This document shows positions 31,540 to 39,596 of a stretch of DNA of 43,174 nt, one piece after another (the stretch's first letter is position 1; the number at the start of each line of letters is the position of its first letter). The stretch covers positions 36,129 through 79,302 of the forward strand of contig JAGQTQ010000031.1 in the NCBI GenBank assembly GCA_020438905.1. Reading direction: 5' to 3'. The notes under the pieces were generated by a model that searched no databases, was not told the DNA's origin, and saw nothing but the letters and a program-made list of their open reading frames with translations. This stretch comes from Mycobacterium sp. Lineage in GTDB: Bacteria; Actinomycetota; Actinomycetes; Mycobacteriales; Mycobacteriaceae. The position numbers were made by a program, and so were the translations under genes.

Positions 31540-32276
31540 CAACCCCGGCGTTGCAGGTCGAATCGGTCTCTGTGCGCTACGGATCGGTAACCGCGCTATA
31601 CGACACCTCATTGACACTGCAACGCGGGCGGGTCTGTGGTTTGGTCGGCATGAACGGCTCCGGCAAGTCCACACTGCTCAAAGCGATCATGGGATTGGTA
31701 CGGCCCGACAGCGGGACCGTACGTATCCAGGGCTTCGGTCCCGCCCGGGCGCGTAAGGCCGGACTGGTCGGTTACATGCCGCAGAGCGAAGCCATCGACT
31801 GGGCATTCCCCTTGTCGGTCCGCGATGTCGTGCTCACCGGCCGGTACGGCCATATGGGACCGACCCGACGGGCCAGTCCCTCCGACCACGAGGCCGTCGA
31901 GGCCGCACTCGAAAGCGTCGAACTCGCCGAACTCCAACACCGCCAGATCGGCCAACTCTCCGGCGGGCAACGCAAACGCGCCTTCCTGGCCCGCTGCGTC
32001 GCCCAGGGCGCCGACCTGCTGCTGCTCGACGAACCGTTCGCCGGCGTCGACCAACGCAGCGAGGCAACCATCAGCGAACTGCTGCGCGACCTCGCCGACG
32101 GTGGCGCAACGCTCCTGGTCTCCACCCACGACCTGCACGCGCTACCAACACTCGCTGACGAAGCGATCCTGCTCATGCGCACCGTGGTCCTGCATGACCT
32201 CCCAGAGGTCGTCGTGCAACCAGAAAACCTCGCCCGCGCCTTTGGTCTCGACGTCCTCAACGAAGGACAGCGGTGA
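31536..32276 (+). CDS. Manganese/iron-type ABC transporter ATP-binding protein
   Basis: A 246-residue ABC ATPase: Walker A GMNGSGKST, Q-loop MPQSEAIDWAFP, signature LSGGQRKRAFLARCV, Walker B LLLLDEPFAGVD and H-loop STHDL. The sequence SEAIDWAFPLSVRDVVLTGR is typical of the Mn/Fe subgroup. GTG 31536 overlaps the preceding stop by 4 nt. All motifs intact. Confidence 0.92.
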   Translation: MTTPALQVESVSVRYGSVTALYDTSLTLQRGRVCGLVGMNGSGKSTLLKAIMGLVRPDSGTVRIQGFGPARARKAGLVGYMPQSEAIDWAFPLSVRDVVLTGRYGHMGPTRRASPSDHEAVEAALESVELAELQHRQIGQLSGGQRKRAFLARCVAQGADLLLLDEPFAGVDQRSEATISELLRDLADGGATLLVSTHDLHALPTLADEAILLMRTVVLHDLPEVVVQPENLARAFGLDVLNEGQR

Positions 32277-33163
32277 GCATCCTCGACTTCCTTCTCGAGC
32301 CCATGCGGTTGGAGTTCATGGTCCGTGCCACCGTCACCACCCTGATCGCGTCGGTGGTGTGTGCCACCCTGTCATGCTGGCTGGTTCTGATCGGCTGGTC
32401 GCTCATGGGTGACGCGGTTTCGCACGCCGTTCTTCCCGGGGTGGTCCTGGCCTACATCGCCGGAGCGCCATTCGCGTTGGGTGCCATCGTTTTTGGCTTC
32501 GCCGCGGTGGCGCTGATCGGAGTCGTCCGCGACACCAGTCGCACCAAAGAGGACGCAGCGATCGGCGTCGTGTTCACCACCTTGTTCGCGCTCGGACTCG
32601 TCCTGATCTCGGTAACCCCCAGCCAGGTCGACCTCAATCACATCATCTTCGGCAACCTGCTCGGCGTCTCGCAGTCCGACCTGATTCAAGTCGGGGTCCT
32701 CGGCGCCGTCGTCCTGGCCGTGCTGCTCTACAAGCGCCGCGACTTCACTCTTTACGCGTTCGATCCCAACCACGCCCACGCCATCGGACTCAATCCGCGG
32801 ATAATCGGTGCCGCGATGCTCGGCCTACTCGCCTTGACCGCCGTCGTGGCATTGCAAGCCGTCGGCGTCGTCCTCGTCGTCGCCCTGCTCATCACCCCCG
32901 GCGCCACCGCCTACCTACTCACCGACCGATTCAGCCGGATGCTGTTCATCGCCCCGACTCTCGCGGCCGTGAGCGCCATGATCGGCCTCTACGCCAGCTA
33001 TTACCTCGATACCTCATCGGGGCCCATGGTCGTACTCGCCAACGGCGCCACCTTCACCCTGGCCTACCTTTTCAGCCCCGGCCACGGACTACTCGCCAGA
33101 CGCCGAGATCCCCTAGCAACCAAGGGCAACACTGCCGCCAGGGCCACGCCGCAGCGCCCCTGA
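32273..33163 (+). CDS. Manganese/iron-type ABC transporter permease
   Basis: A 296-residue ABC-3 permease: CWLVLIGWSLMGDAVSHAVL, PGVVLAYIAGAPFALGA, TRTKEDAAIGVVFTTLFALG-like helix region, HIIFGNLLGVS, AHAIGLNPRIIGAAMLGLLA and VALQAVGVVLVVALLITPGA. About eight helices. GTG 32273 overlaps the ATPase stop by 4 nt. It converges with the Feo operon, 26 bp from the NifU-like gene end; no clear terminator is visible between them. Confidence 0.92.
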   Translation: MSILDFLLEPMRLEFMVRATVTTLIASVVCATLSCWLVLIGWSLMGDAVSHAVLPGVVLAYIAGAPFALGAIVFGFAAVALIGVVRDTSRTKEDAAIGVVFTTLFALGLVLISVTPSQVDLNHIIFGNLLGVSQSDLIQVGVLGAVVLAVLLYKRRDFTLYAFDPNHAHAIGLNPRIIGAAMLGLLALTAVVALQAVGVVLVVALLITPGATAYLLTDRFSRMLFIAPTLAAVSAMIGLYASYYLDTSSGPMVVLANGATFTLAYLFSPGHGLLARRRDPLATKGNTAARATPQRP

Positions 33164-33189
33164 CTGGCGGCTCAGACACCTCTCCCGCG

Positions 33190-33729
33190 CTACGGATGCA
33201 GTCGCAGGGTTAACCCCTCGGTGTCGGGCCCCGACGCCACCAGGTCCGGACAGCGCCCGCGCAAGCCCTCCAGTAGGCGTCCGCGCAAGGTGTGGTCGGC
33301 GGCGGCGCACCGCGCGCAGGCCCCCCCAAGAGTTACGGCCACATCGTCTCCGGCGCGTTCGGCGGCCACCGATCCGCCGTGCGATCTGATGAAGTCGCCG
33401 ACCGAGCCGTCCAGCAGATCGTTGGTGACCCGGAACAGCACCTCGCCGGGATCCGGGTCGATCACCCAGTCCCCCGGGTGCTCCAGCGCGGCGCGCAGCG
33501 CCTTCGCCACCTGCGGTCCCACCGTCGACCAGGACAGCTCGTCGCGCAGCCACAGCCAGACTGCGGTGTGCTCCACCAGGCCGGCTGACAGCGTCTCGTC
33601 GGCGAACATCTCGCCGAGTCGCCCCGGGGCTGTCCGCACCCGGCCGGCCGGCAGCGCCCCGGGGGGCAACATCACCCAGCGCACCGCCTGCGGTTCACCG
33701 GATACCCGCTCGGCGTGCAGGCCGATCAT
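33190..33729 (-). CDS. NifU C-terminal-domain-like protein, third gene of the feo operon
   Basis: A 179-residue protein. The second half is a NifU-like domain: NDLLDGSVGDFIRSHGGSVA, VTLGGACARCAAADHTLRGR and LLEGLRGRCPDL, with the CxxC pair that can hold a shared Fe-S cluster. The first half (RWVMLPPGALPAGRVRTAPG, AVWLWLRDELSW) resembles no family I can name. Its ATG overlaps the feoB stop by 4 nt. E. coli FeoC is a small protein with an Fe-S cluster at this operon position, so a regulatory or accessory role in ferrous iron uptake is plausible, but this protein is not homologous to FeoC by eye. Confidence 0.8.
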   Translation of the reverse strand: MIGLHAERVSGEPQAVRWVMLPPGALPAGRVRTAPGRLGEMFADETLSAGLVEHTAVWLWLRDELSWSTVGPQVAKALRAALEHPGDWVIDPDPGEVLFRVTNDLLDGSVGDFIRSHGGSVAAERAGDDVAVTLGGACARCAAADHTLRGRLLEGLRGRCPDLVASGPDTEGLTLRLHP

Positions 33730-35681
33730 CCGAACGCCGACACCACCGTCCTGGCGAGGAAGGCCATCACCCACGCCAGGACGAACATGTAGCCGAAGGC
33801 GATCAGCGGCCAGCGCCAGGTGCCGGTCTCCCGGCGCAGCACGCCCACAGTCGACATGCACTGCAGGGCGAACATGAAGAACACCATCAGTGCCGTGATG
33901 GTCGGGATGTCAAAGAGTTCGCGGCCCTCGGGGGACCCGTCGGGGACCCGCATGGCCTCCAGCGCCGAGCCGGGATCCTCGGGATCCTCGGCGGCGGCCA
34001 CCTGGCCGAGGGTGGCCACGAAGGTCTCCCGGGCGGCCAGCGAGGACAGCACGCCGATGTTGATCCGCCAGTCGAAGCCCAGCGGGTCGAACACCGGTTC
34101 CATGGCTCTGCCGATCGACGCCGCATAGGAGTTGTTGAGCACGTAGGACGACACGGCCGCCTCGTCGGAGGTGTCCACCCCGGCCGCCGTCATCGACGCC
34201 TCGGTGCGCAGCGGCAGGTTCAGCAGCACCCACAGCACCACCGTGGTGGCCAGGATGATCGTGGTGACCTTGCGCAGGAAAGCCGACGCGGCCGTCCACA
34301 CCTCGGCCAGAACACTCTTCAGCCGCGGCACCTGGTAGGGCGGCATCTCCATGTAAAACGGCAGCATCGGCCCGCCACGCGAGGTCAGCTTCTTGAACAC
34401 CGCCGCGGCCATCATCGCGGCCACCGCCCCGAGCAGGTAGAGGGCGAACATCACCACGCCACGGCAGTTGAACGGCCCGACCTTGGCATCCTCGGCGAAC
34501 AGCAGGCTGACCAGCAGAATGTAGACCGGCAGCCGCGCCGAGCAGGTCATCAGCGGCGCACCCATCATGGTGGCGAGCCGGTCTTTGGCCGACGGCAGCG
34601 ACCGAGTCGCCATGATCCCGGGGATCGCGCAGGCGTACGACGACAGCAGCGCGACGAACGCCCGGCCCTCCAGACCGGCGCGCGCCATCACCCGGTCCAT
34701 CAGGAACGCCGCGCGAGCCAGGTAACCGGTGCCCTCCATCACCGCGATCAGGACGAACAGCAGCACGATCTGCGGGACGAACACCAGCACACCGCCCACG
34801 CCGCCGATGACGGCCTGGGACAGGAACGCCGAGAGCCACCCAACGCTGACACGGTTGGCCACCAGGTCGCCCAGCCAGCCGAAGAAGGTCTCGACGTAGC
34901 CCTGCAGCGGGGCGGCCAGGGTGAAGATCGTCTGGAAGAAGGCGAACATGATCAGCAGGAAGATGATCGTGCCGAACACCGGGTGCAGCAGAACCGCGTC
35001 GATGCGCCGAGTGCGCTCATCGACATCGGGCAACCGGTATCCGGCGGATTCGAGCACCGAATCCGCCCAGGCCGGGACCTCGGCGGCGTCGGTGGGCGGC
35101 GGCACCACCGGACGGCTCCACGATCGGTGGTCGGCCATCAGCCGTCGGATCTCGGCGACCCCATCGCGATGCCCGGCCGTCACCGCAACCACCGGCACGC
35201 CCAGAGCGCGACTGAAGGCGGCGGTGTCCAACCGACCGTTGCGCCGGGCCAGGTCGTCGGTGAAGGACAACACCACGCAGACCGGCAACCCGGTCTGGGC
35301 GACCTGGGCCAGCAGTCCCAGCGAGCGGCGCAGGGTCGTCGCGTTGAGTAGCACCAACATCGCGTCGGGCCGATCCCCACCGGCTCGGGTGGTGTCCAGG
35401 ACGTCGACCACGATCTGCTCGTCGGGGCTGATCGGATCCAGGCTGTAGGTGCCCGGGAGATCCTCCAGCACGACGCTGCGACCGTCGTCGAGGCGGGTGC
35501 GGCCCTCGTACTTGGAGACCGTCACGCCCGGATAATTGCCGGTCTTGGCGTGCAACCCGGTCAGCGCGTTGAACAGCGTCGTCTTACCCGAGTTGGGGCT
35601 GCCGACCAGCGCGAAGCGGGTCAGCTCGGGGTCCGCGGTGGCCGTTGAACCCGACCCCCCGTGGCAGCCGTCCCCGCTCAC
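33726..35681 (-). CDS. feoB: Ferrous iron transporter FeoB
   Basis: A 651-residue inner-membrane protein. N-terminal G domain: G1 GSPNSGKTT (residues 27-35), G2 region GNYPGVTV, G3 DLPGTYSL. The G4 position, usually NxxD, reads SFTDD, so guanine specificity may be weak or altered. The membrane part has the two Feo Gate repeats with cysteine and metal contacts: CAIPGIMATRSLPSAKDRLA and CSARLPVYILLVSLLF. GTG 35681 overlaps feoA by 4 nt. It imports Fe(II). The IdeR box before feoA predicts expression under low iron. Confidence 0.94.
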   Translation of the reverse strand: MSGDGCHGGSGSTATADPELTRFALVGSPNSGKTTLFNALTGLHAKTGNYPGVTVSKYEGRTRLDDGRSVVLEDLPGTYSLDPISPDEQIVVDVLDTTRAGGDRPDAMLVLLNATTLRRSLGLLAQVAQTGLPVCVVLSFTDDLARRNGRLDTAAFSRALGVPVVAVTAGHRDGVAEIRRLMADHRSWSRPVVPPPTDAAEVPAWADSVLESAGYRLPDVDERTRRIDAVLLHPVFGTIIFLLIMFAFFQTIFTLAAPLQGYVETFFGWLGDLVANRVSVGWLSAFLSQAVIGGVGGVLVFVPQIVLLFVLIAVMEGTGYLARAAFLMDRVMARAGLEGRAFVALLSSYACAIPGIMATRSLPSAKDRLATMMGAPLMTCSARLPVYILLVSLLFAEDAKVGPFNCRGVVMFALYLLGAVAAMMAAAVFKKLTSRGGPMLPFYMEMPPYQVPRLKSVLAEVWTAASAFLRKVTTIILATTVVLWVLLNLPLRTEASMTAAGVDTSDEAAVSSYVLNNSYAASIGRAMEPVFDPLGFDWRINIGVLSSLAARETFVATLGQVAAAEDPEDPGSALEAMRVPDGSPEGRELFDIPTITALMVFFMFALQCMSTVGVLRRETGTWRWPLIAFGYMFVLAWVMAFLARTVVSAFG

Positions 35682-35974
35682 CGGGCGGCTTCGACGTGGA
35701 TCCCGGCGGACTGGTCACGGCGCAGAGCGATCTCGTAGTCGCCCACCCGGAAGATAGCCGGATCCCCCAGTGGGGCCCGCCTCACCATCACCACCTCGGT
35801 GCCCGGGACCAGGCCCAGATCGAACAGCCGGCGCGACGTGCACGGCTCGATCCCGCCGTCGTAACAGGACACCGTGGCCCGCTGGCCCGGCTGCAGATCG
35901 GCCAATGTGAGTGACGCCGGGGCTTCCGCGGAGACCAGCGTGCGTCGGCTCAGTATCTCAGAGACGGGAGACAT
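35678..35974 (-). CDS. feoA: Ferrous iron transport protein A
   Basis: A 98-residue SH3-like protein: LTLADLQPGQRATVSCYDGG, RRLFDLGLVPGTEVVMVRRA, PLGDPAIFRVGDYEIALRRD. These are the standard FeoA blocks. It binds FeoB and supports its activity. ATG 35974 is preceded by TACCCT with a 7-nt gap, so it may be leaderless with the -10 inside the IdeR box. First gene of feoA-feoB-NifU-like, all overlapping by 4 nt. Confidence 0.94.
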   Translation of the reverse strand: MSPVSEILSRRTLVSAEAPASLTLADLQPGQRATVSCYDGGIEPCTSRRLFDLGLVPGTEVVMVRRAPLGDPAIFRVGDYEIALRRDQSAGIHVEAAR

Positions 35975-35979
35975 GGCAG

Positions 35980-35998
35980 TTAGGGTAGCATTACCTTA
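35980..35998 (-). promoter_or_regulatory. IdeR/DtxR-type box upstream of feoA
   Basis: The plus strand reads TTAGGGTAGCATTACCTTA, matching the IdeR consensus at 14 of 19 positions with intact outer arms. It begins 5 bp from the feoA start and covers the probable -10. Confidence 0.8.
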
Positions 35999-36045
35999 AC
36001 GAAATCGGAACCGGTCGCCGCCGCCGCTTTGCGGGTTCTCGGATT

Positions 36046-36141
36046 CCATTTCATATCGCGGTGTTCTGACCTCTACTTCTGCGGTTTGTCTCACCCCGCT
36101 GCATACGCGCTCTGTCCCGAATGGCGTTTCATTTCCTAGCC
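36046..36141. repeat. Dispersed repeat, copy 1 (near mazF)
   Basis: Shares with 42091-42186 the ordered blocks CATATCGCGGT, GCGGTTTGTCTCAC and CGTTTCATTTCCTAGCC, with variable sequence between. It looks like the end of a mobile element with internal GTCTCA/GTTTCAT repeats. No ORF. The 170 bp between it and mazF show nothing recognisable. Confidence 0.7.
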
Positions 36142-36313
36142 AATGCCGCGCGTTGTTGTATCGGCGAGGCCGATGCCACCGGCGGTGAGATTCCGACACG
36201 CGGCTTTGACCTCGGGGCACTGTCGGTAATCCGTGATGAAGTCCAGCCGGGTGGTCGGCTGACCGGTAAGCGCGGAGATAGATCGCGCTGGACTGGGCCA
36301 CACGTTGTGCTAC

Positions 36314-36643
36314 TCAGCCGGTCATGCCGAGGTAGACAAGGAGCCCGCGCTCCAACTGCAGCATTTCAGTGGTCGATACCTTGCCGATGCGTTGGCCCAA
36401 TTTCGACCTGTGAGCCGTGGTGATCTTGTCGATCATGATGCTGCTCGGGGCAGCCAGCCCGTTGGTCATATTGGGCTGCAATGGGATACGCAGTAGTGGG
36501 ATATCGGCGACCGCAGTAGTCAGCGGGCAGAAGGTTATGGAATCAGTAGCGTCGAATCGGTCATCTTGGATGATCAGGACCGGCCGGGGCTTACCCGCGT
36601 GACCCTGGCCGGCCGAGGCGGTCCAGAGTTCGCCTCGCTTCAC
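36314..36643 (-). CDS. mazF: MazF/PemK-family endoribonuclease toxin
   Basis: A 109-residue PemK/MazF toxin: MKRGELWTASAGQGHAGKPR, PVLIIQDDRFDATDSITFCP, LTTAVADIPLLRIPL and IMIDKITTAHRSKLGQRIGK. Arg in GKPRPVLI and Thr/Ser in the CPLTT segment are the catalytic positions. It cuts RNA at short motifs when free. The GTG start overlaps the antitoxin TAG by one base (TAGTG). Intact. Confidence 0.93.
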   Translation of the reverse strand: MKRGELWTASAGQGHAGKPRPVLIIQDDRFDATDSITFCPLTTAVADIPLLRIPLQPNMTNGLAAPSSIMIDKITTAHRSKLGQRIGKVSTTEMLQLERGLLVYLGMTG

Positions 36644-36867
36644 TAGTTATCGAAGTCTTCGTCGTTGAATTGAGAGATGGCGTCCACGAAGTCCTGGTCG
36701 TCGCCTGCGTTGTTACCCGCAGCGGCCAGAGCCGATTGACGATGCGCCTCCTCGGCAAATTCAGGGGCCCGTGTGTCGGGGACCCAGATTTGAAGGGGGC
36801 GCAGTCCCTGCTCGCGTAGTCGCATTCGGTGTTCAGCGACTCGCCTTCCCACGTCACGGTTGGCCAT
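36643..36867 (-). CDS. mazE: MazE-type antitoxin (DUF3018)
   Basis: A 74-residue antitoxin: MANRDVGRRVAEHRMRLREQ, GLRPLQIWVPDTRAPEFAEE, AHRQSALAAA, then an acidic tail (NDEDFDN). RPLQIWVPD and the following helix are the DUF3018 signature of antitoxins paired with PemK toxins in actinobacteria. ATG 36867 is 7 nt after TAACAT, so a leaderless start is likely. A 12-bp palindrome covers that hexamer. A partial second copy lies at 37381. Confidence 0.9.
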   Translation of the reverse strand: MANRDVGRRVAEHRMRLREQGLRPLQIWVPDTRAPEFAEEAHRQSALAAAGNNAGDDQDFVDAISQFNDEDFDN

Positions 36868-36874
36868 GAACGTA

Positions 36875-36888
36875 ATGTTACATGTAAC
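36875..36888 (-). promoter_or_regulatory. mazEF operator/promoter palindrome
   Basis: GTTACATGTAAC (36877-36888) is a perfect 12-bp palindrome. Read leftward its second half supplies TAACAT, the likely -10, 7 nt before the mazE start, so autorepression by steric block is expected. Confidence 0.75.
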
Positions 36889-37000
36889 TCGCCAACGTCG
36901 TACTCACGCCGTACCGGCCTGCTTTCATACCGCCGACGGACTGGCATAAACAGTTGCTGCTGCGCTCTCTGCTGCTGCTCCCCCCCAGCTGCGCACTACA

Positions 37001-37130
37001 TGTAGGTTCCGCTTTCAGCTAGCGAACGTCAGCGGACTAAGCTGCGGAATGGCTGAGTTTCCGGAAAGCGTGGCGAAGGGCTTTTTCCGGTCTTCGTGGC
37101 GAATCCGAGAACCGTACGGTTGTCCGGGTT
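37001..37130 (+). repeat. Insertion-sequence-like left end, solo copy 1
   Basis: Starts TGTAGGTTCCGCTTTC and later has GTGGCGAATCCGAGAACCGT followed by ACGGT (37096-37120). Both blocks recur in the same order at 41035-41165. Multiple short repeats of a TTTCxxxGGCGAA type are typical of IS21-family ends, but no transposase follows. From here to 37380 I see no credible gene. Confidence 0.75.
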
Positions 37131-37380
37131 TGGCGCAGCCCCGAACTGCGGCGGCGCCGGCGATGACCAACCGACCAGACGTCTTGGCCCTGCACGGCCT
37201 CAGTCGATTCGAGTCCTCGCCAACAGACCCGCTGCACCAGTTGCTGTTGATCGAGGACGCCCGCGCCCTGCTGGACCCGCCGCAGCGGTGATCGAGATAC
37301 CCGATGCGGCCGGCTGGCGCGGTCAGTGCAGCTGCAGGTCCTTCAATCTGACTGCCCGGCCAGCCGGGGCGTGGACGGCA

Positions 37381-37593
37381 GTCTTCGTCGTTGAATTGAG
37401 AAATGGCGTCCACGAAGTCCTGGTCGTCGCCTGCGTTGCGACCAGCAGCGGCCAAAGCCGATTGACGATGCGCCTCCTCGGCAAATTCAGGGGCCCGTGT
37501 GTCGGGGACCCAGATTTGGAGGGGCCGCAGTCCCTGCTCGCGCAGTCGAACTCGGTGTTCGGCGACTCGCTTTCCCACATCACGGTTGGCCAC
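37381..37593 (-). pseudogene. Second, truncated mazE without toxin or promoter
   Basis: 213 bp nearly identical to the mazE at 36655-36867 (about 14 differences by eye). It encodes MANRDVGKRVAEHRVRLREQ and on to FNDED, then the frame runs into unrelated sequence at 37380. No mazF follows. Upstream, GTTACATG is kept but the TAACAT hexamer and 14 bp before the start are missing, and the start codon is GTG. The duplicate is an orphan relic, 730 bp from the intact pair, with an insertion-sequence-like end between. Confidence 0.88.
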
Positions 37594-37952
37594 ATGTAAC
37601 TTCCGAATGGAGCGTCTCTCGCGCTTTATGCATCGGAGAGGGCACCCGCAGCCGGCCCGGTTAATCCGCCACCCGGGCCGGCGTATTCGGCGTGTAGCCC
37701 TGCTACCTGCTTGGCATCCCGGCCGAGAGGAAGTCCCGTGGCGACATCCGACTGGCGCGTGACTCTACGGTGCGCGTGGGCTCCTGCCGGAATCAAACCG
37801 CCGGACGAAGCCCAGGTCATCAGGGAGCCCGCACCGCGCTCGCCGCTGTCCAAATGCGGCGGAGCATGACGTCGGCATTCCACGGCAATTCCGGATCGAC
37901 GGCCTCATTCGGTAGTAGGTTGAAGCCCCCTACGCGAGAATACGGTTGGTGC
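37594..37952. other. Intergenic region without a recognised gene
   Basis: I see no coding sequence. It contains the hairpin at 37651-37682. At its right edge TACGGT (37941-37946) lies 6 nt before the decarboxylase ATG, a leaderless-type -10. Confidence 0.6.
37651..37682. terminator. Long GC hairpin, terminator-like
   Basis: GCCGGCCCGG (37651-37660) and CCGGGCCGGC (37673-37682) pair perfectly over 10 bp with a 12-nt loop. No T-tract on either side. It may insulate the decarboxylase gene. Confidence 0.5.
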
Positions 37953-39569
37953 ATGACGACGGTTCGTGACGCGATTCTGGACTTGTGTCGTGCTCACGGT
38001 TTGACGACGTGGTTCGGCAATCCCGGGTCCTCGGAACTCTCTCTGCTGCAGGACTTCCCGGCCGATTTCCGCTACCTGCTGGGCCTGCAGGAAATGATTC
38101 CGGTCGGGATGGCCGACGCCTACGCCCAGGTGACGGGCCGGCCGGCGCTGGTGAACCTGCACACCGCCCCGGGCATGGGAAACGCCCAGGGCCAGTTGTA
38201 CAACGCCTACGTCAACAAGACCCCGTTGATCGTGACCGCCGGCAATCAGCGCCGGTTCATGCAGAACCAGTACTGCCTGCTGACCAACATCGAGGCCACC
38301 ATGGTGCCGAAGCCCTTCGTGAAGTGGGCCGCCGAGCCGGCGATCGCCAGCGAAGCTCCGGCAGTGCTGGCGCATGCCATCCATCTGGCCACCACGCCAC
38401 CGATGGGACCGGTGTTCGTGTCCTTGCCGATGGATGACCTGCCGGTCGAGTTGACCGACGCGCAGGCCTCCGACGTCGCCGTCGTCCGCAACCGGACGGT
38501 GACCCACGCGTACGGCTTTCCGCCGGAGCTGGCTCAACAAATCTGCCAGCGGATCCAGTCGGCGGATTCCCCCGTCCTCGTCGTCGGGGGCGACGTGGAA
38601 CGCTACGACGCCTGGGACGGCGTGGTCGCCCTCGCCGAACGCAACCACCTGCCAGTGTTTACCGCGCCGCTGACCGGCTGGAGCGGATTCCCCGAAAACC
38701 ATCCGCTCTACCAGGGGATGTTGCCGCCCGGGGCCGGCTGGATTTCCCAGATACTCGAGGCCCACGACCTGGTCGTGGTGATCGGAGCGCCGGTATTCCG
38801 CTACTACCCGATGATTCCGGGCCCCTACCTGCCCGAGGGGGCATCGCTGGTCCACATCACCAACGACCCCGACGAAGCCGCCCGGGCACCCATGGGCGAC
38901 GCCATCATCGCCGACCTGGCCAGCGCCGCACGAGCGCTGGCCGACGCGTCCACCCCGACTCAGCGGCCGGCCCCGGCACCCCGTACCCAAGCCCAGGCGG
39001 TCCAACCCGCTTCCATACCCCTCGCGCCGGCGAACCTCTGGAGCGCGGTCGCCAAGGCCGCCCCGCCCAATGCCTTGTGGGTCAGCGAAGCCGGCAGCAA
39101 CGAGACCACGATCGTCGACTGCATCCGGCCCGGTCTACGGCTGTCACACCTGTCGGCCGCCGGAGGCGGTCTGGGCTACGGGCTGCCCGCCGCGGTCGGG
39201 GCGCAACTCGCCGCACCGGACCGCCCCGTCGTCGCGCTCATGGGTGACGGGTCGATGCACTACGCCATCACCGCCCTATGGACCGCTGCCAGGTATCAGA
39301 TCCCGATCACGGTGGTCGTCGCCTCGAACACCGAATACGGCGTGCTCAAGGAGTTCGGGTTCATCGAGCAGACCCCCGGGGTTCCAGGCCTCGACCTGCC
39401 CGGACTCGACGTCGTGGCCACCGCCGCCAGCTACGGCGTCGACGCCCACGACGCGCGCAGCGCCGAGGAGGTCACCGAACTCGTTCGAGCCGGTATCGCC
39501 GATCGCCAACGGCCCACCCTGATCAATTGCGCGACTGAAACCGTCGAGGCGATGGTGAAGCACTCCTAA
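37953..39569 (+). CDS. mdlC: Benzoylformate decarboxylase-like ThDP enzyme
   Basis: A 538-residue ThDP-dependent decarboxylase. The N-terminal Pyr domain has FGNPGSSELSLL with Ser26, Glu28 and Glu47 as in Pseudomonas benzoylformate decarboxylase (BFD), and His70 in NLHTAPGMGN. The C-terminal PP domain has GDGSMHYAITALWTAARYQI and ASNTEYGVL (GDG-N motif). The second BFD catalytic His (His281 in VFRYHQY) is Tyr here (VFRYYPM), so substrate or reaction may differ: related enzymes do carboligation or decarboxylate other 2-keto acids. ATG 37953 fits a leaderless promoter. Converges on an amidohydrolase 27 bp away. Confidence 0.87.
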   Translation: MTTVRDAILDLCRAHGLTTWFGNPGSSELSLLQDFPADFRYLLGLQEMIPVGMADAYAQVTGRPALVNLHTAPGMGNAQGQLYNAYVNKTPLIVTAGNQRRFMQNQYCLLTNIEATMVPKPFVKWAAEPAIASEAPAVLAHAIHLATTPPMGPVFVSLPMDDLPVELTDAQASDVAVVRNRTVTHAYGFPPELAQQICQRIQSADSPVLVVGGDVERYDAWDGVVALAERNHLPVFTAPLTGWSGFPENHPLYQGMLPPGAGWISQILEAHDLVVVIGAPVFRYYPMIPGPYLPEGASLVHITNDPDEAARAPMGDAIIADLASAARALADASTPTQRPAPAPRTQAQAVQPASIPLAPANLWSAVAKAAPPNALWVSEAGSNETTIVDCIRPGLRLSHLSAAGGGLGYGLPAAVGAQLAAPDRPVVALMGDGSMHYAITALWTAARYQIPITVVVASNTEYGVLKEFGFIEQTPGVPGLDLPGLDVVATAASYGVDAHDARSAEEVTELVRAGIADRQRPTLINCATETVEAMVKHS

Positions 39570-39596
39570 GGCCGGCATTCCACACCGGAGGCGCCC

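Noticed and set aside
37049-37291. Plus-strand open frame with MTNRPDVLALHGLSRFESSP
   Set aside because: It begins inside an insertion-sequence-like end, has no ribosome site and no recognised family; not strong enough to list as a gene.
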